In this document: positions 1 through 4,551 of the stretch, piece by piece | Layout: each line of letters opens with the position of its first letter | Numbering within the stretch: the first letter of the stretch is position 1 | Assembly (NCBI GenBank): GCA_050697275.1 | Contig: JBOGZI010000061.1 | Coordinates: forward strand, 1 to 5,194 | Source of the DNA: JBOGZI01 sp050697275 | GTDB lineage: Bacteria > Actinomycetota > Thermoleophilia > Solirubrobacterales > 70-9 | Length of the DNA stretch: 5,194 bases | Direction of reading: 5' to 3' | Position numbers and translations under genes: made by a program | The notes under the pieces: generated by a model | What the model was told of the DNA's origin: nothing | The model's input: the letters and a program-made list of their open reading frames with translations, nothing else | Database searches by the model: none

Positions 1-743
1 GCGGCGAGCCGCCCGGCCAGCTCCCGGAGCGAGGCGAGCGCCTCGGCCTCGTCCCGGACCCGGAACGCGCCCACGTCCACTCCTGGTGGCCCGAGGCGCG
101 TCCGCGCCGGCAGCTCGGGGTCGGCGACGGTGGTGAACAGGTCCTCCGCCGTGTGGGCGGACCCGACCAGGACCCCGGCGGCGGCGTCGGTCCCCTCGCG
201 CGCGTACGGCACGAAGCGATCGGGGTGCGGGCGCACCGTGTAGGAGAGATCCGAGCCGTGCACCTTGATCGCGAAGCGCAGGCCCGCCCTGGCGAGGATC
301 GCCGGCCCCATGATCAGGTGGTTGGCGAGGGCGGCGCCGGGTTCGCCGAAGCCCTCCACAACGCCGCGGACGGCCTCGACGTTCGCGCTCAGGTAGCGGT
401 CGAGCTCGGCCTCGCTCAGCTCCGGGAAGGCCTTCACCTCGAACCCCTCGTAGCGGTCGGGGACGTAGACGGGCAGCAGGCCGCCGATGTCGGGGACGTG
501 AACGGTGACCGAGCCCCGCCGCGCCTCGTCGGGGTCCGAGTCGACACCGTCGTCGACACCGACCCCGCCCCCACCCTCGGGCAGGTGCACCGCGTCGACC
601 CAGTCGAGCTCGCCGGCGTCCCGGTCCTGACAGAGGAGGTGCACCTCGTGGCCCATCCGCTTCAGGGTCTGGGCCAGGCTGGCGTTGTAGACGTTGCTCC
701 CCGTCCCCCGGAGCAGGTAGCCGTGGAAGATCAGCACGCGCAC
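1..743 (-). CDS. Family GT4 glycosyltransferase, N-terminal part (runs off left edge)
   Basis: Predicted GT-B fold glycosyltransferase, moving a sugar from an activated nucleotide sugar to a glycan, lipid or small-molecule acceptor in the cytoplasm or at the inner membrane face. The 247 visible codons start MRVLIFHGYLLRGTGSNVYN, the usual first beta-strand plus glycine-rich loop, followed by a helix and LKRMGHEVHLL (about 28-37). Other GT4-like stretches are ANHLIMGP (about 140-147), IKVHGSDL (about 159-166), VLVGSAHTAEDL (about 191-202) and LGPPGVDVGAF (about 217-227), which corresponds to the 'PNGVD' strand at the domain junction. The C-terminal nucleotide-sugar domain, including the expected E-x7-E motif, lies outside the window. 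An insertion at about 56-78 is rich in Gly and Asp. The GTG at 743 is chosen because it directly precedes the first strand; no Shine-Dalgarno is visible, so the message may be leaderless. Donor and acceptor cannot be told. The family is fairly certain. Confidence 0.85.
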   Translation of the reverse strand, partial: MRVLIFHGYLLRGTGSNVYNASLAQTLKRMGHEVHLLCQDRDAGELDWVDAVHLPEGGGGVGVDDGVDSDPDEARRGSVTVHVPDIGGLLPVYVPDRYEGFEVKAFPELSEAELDRYLSANVEAVRGVVEGFGEPGAALANHLIMGPAILARAGLRFAIKVHGSDLSYTVRPHPDRFVPYAREGTDAAAGVLVGSAHTAEDLFTTVADPELPARTRLGPPGVDVGAFRVRDEAEALASLRELAGRLA

Positions 744-790
744 CGGGCCAACGCTAGTGGTGAGGGGCGCGTTGTTATCTTGCCGCCACC
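744..790. promoter_or_regulatory. Divergent promoter region, possibly leaderless both ways
   Basis: This 47-bp gap separates two divergent genes, so it should hold both promoters. On the minus strand TAGCGT (751-756) fits a TAnnnT -10 box and lies 7 bp before the GTG at 743. On the plus strand TATCTT (776-781) lies 9 bp before the GTG at 791. Both distances would place transcription starts at or near the start codon, and neither gene has a visible Shine-Dalgarno. No convincing -35 box is seen on either strand. This is inferred from spacing alone. Confidence 0.3.
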
Positions 791-1069
791 GTGCAGAACC
801 CCGAGCAGACCTACAGGCTGAGGGCGCCGGCGTCGGGCCGCGAGGCCCTGGCCAAGGCGAGGGCTGACGGCGTCTACGTGGACCGCGAGAGCGGCGAGGA
901 GATGCGGATCGTCTCCGCCACCCTGCCGCTGGCTCCCTCCGAGTCGGCGCTGGTCAGGGCCCTGGAGAACCTGCGCGCCTGCCGCCGCTGCGAGCAGCTG
1001 ATCGGCCTCGACGTCAGCGACTGCCCCTACTGCGGGCTTCGCCAGCCCGCGCTCGACGGCTCCTCGTGA
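791..1069 (+). CDS. Small zinc-ribbon protein, function unknown
   Basis: A 92-residue soluble protein I cannot assign to a named family. The C-terminal third has two CxxC pairs, C64-x2-C67 and C78-x2-C81, ten residues apart (ACRRCEQL and SDCPYCGL). This is the layout of a rubredoxin-like or zinc-ribbon knuckle that would bind one Zn2+. The N-terminal 60 residues (YRLRAPASGREALAKARADG...) are predicted as mixed alpha/beta with no known catalytic motif and no signal peptide. Zinc ribbons of this size often contact nucleic acid or protein partners, but nothing here shows which. The GTG start at 791 gives the full open frame. The stop overlaps the next start (GTGA), implying translational coupling to the lipoprotein gene. 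Coding status is supported by the overlap, the Cys spacing and a GC-rich third position. Confidence 0.75.
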   Translation: MQNPEQTYRLRAPASGREALAKARADGVYVDRESGEEMRIVSATLPLAPSESALVRALENLRACRRCEQLIGLDVSDCPYCGLRQPALDGSS

Positions 1070-1374
1070 GCGCTCGCGGCAAGGCTGCGATCGCGCTCTC
1101 CGTGACCGCGCTGGCGCTCGGAGCCTCGGGCTGCATCGGCGAGGACGACGAGGAGGCCGCGACCCAGCCCTCGATCCCGGTCCCGGAGACGACGGCCCCG
1201 CCCGCTCCGGCCGAGACGACCCCCGCTCCAGTGACCCCGACCACGACCGCGCCTAGCGGCAAGCAGGGCGGTCGCAAGCCCGACTCGCCCGCCAACGACG
1301 TGCCGCCCGCGTCGGGGAGCCCCGAGGAGCAGTTCGAGCGCTTCTGCGAGCAGAACCCCGCCGCCTGCGGCTGA
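1066..1374 (+). CDS. Small lipoprotein with Pro/Thr-rich linker
   Basis: A 102-residue predicted lipoprotein. It begins MSARGKAAIALSVTALALGA: a short basic n-region, a hydrophobic core to about residue 19, then A-S-G-C with Cys23 as the likely lipidated residue. The -3 position is Ala rather than the commoner Leu, so the lipobox is weak but permissible. After the Cys comes an acidic patch (EDDEEA, 26-31), then a low-complexity Pro/Thr/Ala stretch (about 34-65) that looks like an extended surface spacer, and a basic-polar part. The last 16 residues (EEQFERFCEQNPAACG) hold Cys94 and Cys101, a possible disulfide. Translation starts at a GTG overlapping the TGA of the zinc-ribbon gene, so the two are probably one operon. 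The linked job of a cytoplasmic zinc ribbon and an exported lipoprotein is not evident. Its exact role is unknown. Confidence 0.7.
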   Translation: MSARGKAAIALSVTALALGASGCIGEDDEEAATQPSIPVPETTAPPAPAETTPAPVTPTTTAPSGKQGGRKPDSPANDVPPASGSPEEQFERFCEQNPAACG

Positions 1375-1390
1375 CGCCGGCGGGCGCTGG

Positions 1391-2149
1391 TTACTGCTTC
1401 TTCTTGTCCGGCGGCTCGGGCGCGTTCGGGTTGCGCACCACGGTCGCCGAGTAGAGCAGGCGCGCCGTCTTGTACTGGCAGGCGTAATTCCGATCCTGCC
1501 CCAGCTTCGTGTGGGCGCTGCCCGCCTTGATGTCGTCCGCCTTGGTGCACTTGCCCTTCTTGCGGCTGGCGCGCCAGATCGAGTCCTCCGGCAGGTTGAT
1601 CGAGAAGGCGGGAATCCAGGTCTCCGAGGTGAGGGCGACGACCTGGCCCGTGTTCACCTTGAGCGGCGCCTGCAGCGTGAAGGTCGTGGTGGTACCGAGA
1701 TAGGGAAGCAGCTGCTCCACCGGCGACTGCGACTTCAGCTTGTACATCTGCCGCCCCGCCTTGATCTGCTTGGCGATCGGCTTCAGCACCGAGATCCGCG
1801 CCTCCGGGTCGCCGCCGTAGAAGTTCTTGAAGAAGTCGAGCTGGGTCTGGTTGGGGGCCCCGAGCTTGATCGACCAGGCGACGACCTTGCCCGGGTAGGG
1901 CACGACGAAGGGGTTCTTGTCCTTGCCGATCCGGGTCTGGTAGCCGGTCATCTTGCCGACGGCCTGGCAGCCGTTCGGGCAGGCGGGCGTCGCGGGGGCG
2001 GCGGCGCCCAGCACCGTCATCTTCGGTGCGGCCGCGGCGGTGCCGGTGGTGAGCGCGAGCCCCAGGGTCGCCGCGAAGGCGACCACGGCTATACGGAGGC
2101 TGAGTTTGTGGGGGCGTGCGGGGACGCGGACGTCGTCCATGGGATTCAT
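1391..2149 (-). CDS. Secreted protein of unknown function (beta-rich, four Cys)
   Basis: A 252-residue predicted exported protein. The N-terminus has basic residues to about 19, a hydrophobic core (IAVVAFAATLGLALTTGT, 20-37) and an AAAA-A-P stretch where signal peptidase I could cut at about residue 41. The mature part carries a tight C57-PNG-C61 pair and two later cysteines (C201, C224), enough for two disulfides. It is rich in alternating hydrophobic strands (NPFVVPYPGKVVAWSIKLG, about 79-97; TTTTFTLQAPLKVNTGQVV, about 153-171) suggesting a beta-sandwich. It ends in a PDKKKQ tail. It resembles unnamed secreted proteins I recall from Thermoleophilia genomes; this is memory, not a search. A second in-frame ATG at residue 4 is an equally possible start; neither has a strong Shine-Dalgarno. 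It converges on the lipoprotein gene with a 16-bp gap. No catalytic motif is seen. Confidence 0.8.
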   Translation of the reverse strand: MNPMDDVRVPARPHKLSLRIAVVAFAATLGLALTTGTAAAAPKMTVLGAAAPATPACPNGCQAVGKMTGYQTRIGKDKNPFVVPYPGKVVAWSIKLGAPNQTQLDFFKNFYGGDPEARISVLKPIAKQIKAGRQMYKLKSQSPVEQLLPYLGTTTTFTLQAPLKVNTGQVVALTSETWIPAFSINLPEDSIWRASRKKGKCTKADDIKAGSAHTKLGQDRNYACQYKTARLLYSATVVRNPNAPEPPDKKKQ

Positions 2150-2184
2150 TCAACACCCATCTTCGGCGAGGGTTGCGGCTTTCC

Positions 2185-2190
2185 TACTCT
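2185..2190 (+). promoter_or_regulatory. Candidate -10 box of the small-subunit/amidase unit
   Basis: TACTCT fits TAnnnT and lies 13 bp before the GTG at 2204, so the message would have a leader of only about 7 bases. It shares five of its six positions with the opposite-strand -10 box, inside the symmetric element CCTA-CTC-TAGG (2183-2193). No good -35 box is present (TTCGGC at 2162-2167 is weak). Confidence 0.35.
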
Positions 2191-2215
2191 AGGGTGCATC
2201 CCGGTGGACCCGCAA
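2186..2215 (-). promoter_or_regulatory. Candidate promoter of the secreted-protein gene
   Basis: Read on the minus strand, TTGCGG (2210-2215) is followed after 18 bp by TAGAGT (2186-2191), a plausible -35/-10 pair. Transcription would start near 2179 and leave a leader of about 30 bases before the ATG at 2149. The -35 half falls inside the first codons of the divergent small-subunit gene. Support is sequence match and spacing only. Confidence 0.4.
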
Positions 2216-2404
2216 ACGGCTTTCCAGAGCTATCTCAGCGGTGCGCTCGAGACCTTCGGGATCGATGCCGACGAGACCGAGCGGGCGGTGATGGCCGGCG
2301 TCTGGCAGGTCTACCGGGAGGGCATGGAAATGCTCGCCGAGGCCGACCTGAGCGGCGTGGAGCCCGAGCAGGCGCCGGACCCCTCGCGCCCGCCGGCGCG
2401 ATGA
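2204..2404 (+). CDS. AtzG/GatC-like small subunit of an amidase
   Basis: A 66-residue protein beginning (M)DPQTAFQSYLSGALETFGI. It has two predicted amphipathic helices (about 4-19 and 23-46) and then an extended acidic/proline tail, LSGVEPEQAPDPSRPPAR. Helical hairpin plus '-VEP-' tail is the plan of GatC, which wraps around GatA in the tRNA-dependent amidotransferase, and of AtzG (DUF4089 type), the small partner of the amidase AtzE. The next gene encodes an amidase-signature enzyme and starts inside this gene's stop (ATGA), which strongly supports a co-translated two-subunit enzyme. The GTG at 2204 is chosen because the helix starts there and a -10-like box sits just upstream; reading further upstream would run through the divergent promoter region. 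The gene's short length and GTG start make it easy to miss. Family placement rests on pattern and context, so it could also be an unrelated small helical protein. Confidence 0.7.
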   Translation: MDPQTAFQSYLSGALETFGIDADETERAVMAGVWQVYREGMEMLAEADLSGVEPEQAPDPSRPPAR

Positions 2405-3744
2405 ACGGCCTGGACCTGGGCCTGCGCGAGCAGGCGGCGGCGATCGCGAGCGGGGAGACCGACCCCGGCGAGCTGCTCGAGGCCTGCCTGGAGCGGATCG
2501 AGGAGCGGAACCCCGGCCTCAACGCGGTGATCGCCACCTTCCCCGAGCAGTCGCGGCGGATGCTCGCCGAGGCAGGGGAGGGGCCGTTGCGCGGGGTGCC
2601 GGTCGTGATCAAGGACGAGTGGCCGCTGCCCTGGCGCGCGCAGCGCTTCGGCGCGGCCGGAGGCCTGGCCGAGTTCGAGCAGGGCGAGTCGGGCCCCTAC
2701 CGGGCGCTGCGCGACGCGGGCGCGGTGATCGCGGGCGTCGCCAACATGCACGAGCTCGGCTCCGGCAGCACCGGCGCGATCTCCGTCTACGGACCGGCCC
2801 GCAATCCCTGGGACGTCGAGCGCTGCCCGGGCGGCTCCTCCAGCGGCCCCGCCGCCTCGGTCGCCGGCGGCCTGGTGTCCGGGGCGGTCGGAGCGGACGG
2901 GCTCGGCTCGATCCGCTATCCGGCCTCCTATTGCGGCCTCACCGGGCTCAAACCCACCTTCGGCCGCTCGGCGATGGAGGGACATCACATCGCCGACACA
3001 CAGACGATCGTCTCGGGCGCCCTCTGCCGCGACGCGGCCGACTGCCGCCTGCTCGACTCGGTCCTCTTCGGCGAGGAGCTCCAGGCGGGGCGGCCCGGTC
3101 CGCTTCGGCTCGGGGTCGTCCGCGATCCCTACTGGGACTGCACCCCCGGTGTCCACGATGCCTGCACCTCCGCGCTCGAGGCCCTCCGCGCCGAGGCCGA
3201 CGGCGAGCTGGTCGAGCTGGAGCTGCCCCACCGGGAGCTCTTCCTCCCCGCCGCCCTGCTCATCGCCCAGTCCGAGGAGGCGGCGGAGCTCACCCCCGAG
3301 AAGCTCAACTCGCTGAGCGGCGAGCTGAGCGCGATCAACCGCGGGCTGCTGAAGCTGCGCGCCCTGCTCCCCGCCACCCTCACCGCCCGCGCCTTCCTGG
3401 TCCGCGCGCTGGCGCGGCGCACCCTCGCCAAGGTCTTCGACGACGTGGACCTGCTCGCCTGGCCCGCCACCCCGGCGGTGGCGCCGCCCCTCGCCGATCC
3501 CACCGTCGAGCTGCCCTCCGGCGTCACCAGCGCCGACCCGAGCAATGCTCGCCAGGGCGCGCTCGCCAACCTGACCGGCATCCCCGGGATCAGCGTCCCG
3601 GTCGGGCTCGACCAGGGCATGCCGGTCGGCCTGCAGCTGCTCGGCCCCTGGGGCTCCGACGGCTTGCTGCTCGACGCCGCCGAGGCGCTCGAGCGCGCCA
3701 CCGACCGCGAGTTCGTCGAGCTCCGCCCCGCCGCCCTCGCCTAG
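2401..3744 (+). CDS. Amidase-signature family hydrolase
   Basis: A 447-residue enzyme of the amidase signature (AS) family, which hydrolyses carboxamide bonds in the cytoplasm. The full Lys-cisSer-Ser triad is visible: Lys71 in VVIKDEW, Ser146 in PGGSSSGPAAS and Ser170 in GADGLGSIRYPAS, with Lys-Ser 75 and Ser-Ser 24 residues apart, the spacing known for GatA. The following CGLTGLKPTFGR is also typical. The usual DTGGS is DGLGS here. The C-terminal part holds LAWPATPAVAPP (about 356-367), ANLTGIPGISVPVG (about 389-402) and MPVGLQLLGPWGSDGLLL (about 407-424), all standard AS elements, and the length is normal. It is probably not GatA: no gatB adjoins it, and its partner is AtzG-like. Translation starts at ATG in the ATGA overlap without a Shine-Dalgarno of its own. 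The substrate is unknown; an AtzE-like carboxybiuret hydrolase, an allophanate-type enzyme or a general amidase are all possible. Confidence 0.93.
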   Translation: MNGLDLGLREQAAAIASGETDPGELLEACLERIEERNPGLNAVIATFPEQSRRMLAEAGEGPLRGVPVVIKDEWPLPWRAQRFGAAGGLAEFEQGESGPYRALRDAGAVIAGVANMHELGSGSTGAISVYGPARNPWDVERCPGGSSSGPAASVAGGLVSGAVGADGLGSIRYPASYCGLTGLKPTFGRSAMEGHHIADTQTIVSGALCRDAADCRLLDSVLFGEELQAGRPGPLRLGVVRDPYWDCTPGVHDACTSALEALRAEADGELVELELPHRELFLPAALLIAQSEEAAELTPEKLNSLSGELSAINRGLLKLRALLPATLTARAFLVRALARRTLAKVFDDVDLLAWPATPAVAPPLADPTVELPSGVTSADPSNARQGALANLTGIPGISVPVGLDQGMPVGLQLLGPWGSDGLLLDAAEALERATDREFVELRPAALA

Positions 3745-3762
3745 CGGCTCCGCGGAGCCGCT
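3743..3762 (+). terminator. Terminator-like palindrome on the amidase stop codon
   Basis: A perfect 20-bp palindrome (half-site AGCGGCTCCG) begins with the last two bases of the TAG stop. As RNA it would form an eight-base-pair GC-rich stem with a CGCG tetraloop. No T-run follows, so it is not a classical rho-independent terminator; it may stabilise the 3' end or terminate weakly, as is common in high-GC actinobacteria. Confidence 0.4.
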
Positions 3763-3787
3763 GCGCGGGAGTCCTCGTCGAGGCTGA

Positions 3788-3805
3788 TAGCGATAGCTAC
3801 CGCTA
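3788..3805. repeat. 18-bp near-palindrome in a hexamer-repeat tract
   Basis: TAGCGATAGCTACCGCTA is its own reverse complement except for one symmetric pair (3793 and 3800). It sits inside a tract of related hexamers, GATAGC twice (3786-3797) then TACCGC, TACTGC and TACCAC (3798-3815). It could be an operator for a dimeric regulator or an RNA hairpin; the distance of about 180 bp from the next start codon makes operator action uncertain. Confidence 0.45.
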
Positions 3806-3860
3806 CTGCTACCACTCATTGACCGTGGAGTCATTGGTGCGCACTCGCCGGGCGTGCCAC

Positions 3861-3918
3861 TCGACGCATGTACGGCCTCCTCGACGCATGTACGGCATTG
3901 GACTTCGACGCATGTACG
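3861..3918. repeat. Three direct copies of TCGACGCATGTACG
   Basis: Copies lie at 3861-3875 and 3881-3895 (15 bases, TCGACGCATGTACGG) and at 3905-3918 (14 bases). Start-to-start distances are 20 and 24 bp, roughly two helical turns, so a protein could bind all three on one face. The spacers between copies differ, so the motif itself is conserved rather than the whole block. The array ends 63 bp before the ATG at 3982 and is placed to control that gene, though other roles such as a mobile-element end are not excluded. I found no other copy in the window. Confidence 0.75.
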
Positions 3919-3921
3919 TAA

Positions 3922-3938
3922 TGGCGAGCCCCTCGCTA
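3922..3938. repeat. Short hairpin between motif array and gene
   Basis: TGGCGAG-CCC-CTCGCTA pairs over seven positions (one is G-T) with a three-base loop. No T-run follows. It lies in the probable leader region of the gene at 3982 and could be a leader structure or chance in GC-rich DNA. Confidence 0.3.
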
Positions 3939-3981
3939 AAGCGATCGGCCCGCGCAGACGACCCAGATCGAGATCACCCGT

Positions 3982-4518
3982 ATGTCTCGCCTACGACCCA
4001 CCCTGCCCATCCTCGCCGTAGTGGCGCTGCTGGCGCTCCCGGCCATCGCCGCCGCAAGCACCGCCGTGCCGGGCAAGCAGGGGCCAAGGGTGGACTCGGA
4101 TGGGAACGGGATCCCGGATGAGGGCAGGGTCGTGAACGGGCACTACACCTCGCTCTACGCGTATGACGGGAACGGCGACTACTACTGGGACCTCGGCGAC
4201 GGACGAATTCAGGGCACGGTCAGCGGGCCCGACGAACTCGACCAGGCGACCCTGAACACCTGCGACTACGTGATCAACTACCGCGGGACGTTCGAGAACG
4301 ATCCCTTCCTCGACAGCGGAGTGATCCAGAATCACATCCGCTGCTACGGGCAGGACGGCAATGGGCACTGGAACTACCTGATCGTGCACAGGACGGACCC
4401 GCGGTACACCGGCAACCCGGCCTGGGCCCTGTGGGGCGAGTGGGAGTACCACGTCTTGACGGAGAGCGGAGCCGGGAATCTCGTGCACGCACGGCCCAGC
4501 GGTCACGTCGGCGGCTGA
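3982..4518 (+). CDS. Small secreted protein with three DGNG motifs, function unknown
   Basis: A 178-residue predicted exported protein. The N-terminus MSRLRPTLPILAVVALLALP continues to AIAAAS, a classic signal peptide with a likely cut near residue 25-26. The mature part starts with D38-S-D40-G-N42-G-I-P-D46-E47, which matches the calcium loop of dockerin or thrombospondin type 3 repeats. Two more DGNG motifs follow, at 62-65 (YDGNGDYYWDLGDGR) and 125-128 (GQDGNGHWNY), so acidic-glycine turns recur every 22 and then 63 residues. Aromatic residues are frequent (Tyr/Trp at 56-70, 130-155), and Cys94 and Cys121 could pair. This suggests a compact beta protein, perhaps calcium-binding. No enzyme motif is seen and I recognise no family. 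The ATG at 3982 directly precedes the signal peptide; upstream is only a weak GAG as ribosome site. It converges on the right-hand gene with a 28-bp gap. Confidence 0.8.
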   Translation: MSRLRPTLPILAVVALLALPAIAAASTAVPGKQGPRVDSDGNGIPDEGRVVNGHYTSLYAYDGNGDYYWDLGDGRIQGTVSGPDELDQATLNTCDYVINYRGTFENDPFLDSGVIQNHIRCYGQDGNGHWNYLIVHRTDPRYTGNPAWALWGEWEYHVLTESGAGNLVHARPSGHVGG

Positions 4519-4551
4519 GGGACTCGCCGAGACGCCTCGCCGCAGCTCAGC
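4514..4551. terminator. Inverted repeat spanning two convergent stop codons
   Basis: GCTGAG (4514-4519) and CTCAGC (4546-4551) are exact inverted copies separated by 26 bp, and each contains the stop codon of one of the two convergent genes. It might act as a bidirectional terminator stem, but six pairs with a long loop and no T-run is weak evidence. Confidence 0.2.

Larger units (their letters stand above)
3745..3981. other. Repeat-rich intergenic region
   Basis: These 237 bp between the amidase and the small secreted protein hold no convincing gene. From left to right they contain the stop-codon palindrome, a TAGC-rich near-palindrome, two copies of TCATTG 15 bp apart (3816-3821, 3831-3836), a three-copy 14-15 bp motif and a short hairpin. 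Base composition is visibly less GC-rich than in the flanking amidase gene. It should hold the promoter of the downstream gene, but I see no clear -35/-10 pair. TTGGAC (3898-3903) with TAATGG (3919-3924) at 15 bp spacing is weak. Confidence 0.6.

Noticed and set aside
153..821. Plus-strand frame opposite the glycosyltransferase
   Set aside because: The minus strand gives an unmistakable GT4 N-terminal domain; the plus-strand product is a GC-driven shadow.
1014..2156. Minus-strand frame covering the secreted protein and the lipoprotein gene
   Set aside because: The protein is low-complexity and lacks a signal peptide or fold, whereas the alternative frame at 1391-2149 has a clear signal peptide and ordered composition.
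2311..3834. Long open frame on the minus strand opposite the amidase gene
   Set aside because: Its product is low-complexity, rich in Gly, Ala, Arg and Glu, and is a shadow of a GC-rich gene with strong third-position bias. The plus-strand amidase with an intact triad explains the region.
3816..3847. TTGACC (3819-3824) as a -35 box for the downstream gene
   Set aside because: The hexamer is a good match, but no TA-containing -10 box lies 16-19 bp downstream.
3861..3918. CRISPR array
   Set aside because: Repeats are only 14-15 bp with 5- and 9-bp spacers, far below CRISPR dimensions, and no cas gene is present.
3868..3921. A 17-codon frame MYGLLDACTALDFDACT across the three-copy motif, a possible leader peptide
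   Set aside because: It has no ribosome site, and its internal DACT repeat merely follows from motif copies 2 and 3 being 24 bp apart. The first interval (20 bp) is not a multiple of three, so coding does not explain the array.
2619..4121. Long open frame on the plus strand in a second frame across the amidase and the intergenic gap
   Set aside because: The product is an Arg/Pro/Ala-rich shadow without domains, and it runs through the repeat-rich gap into the signal peptide of the next gene in a wrong frame.
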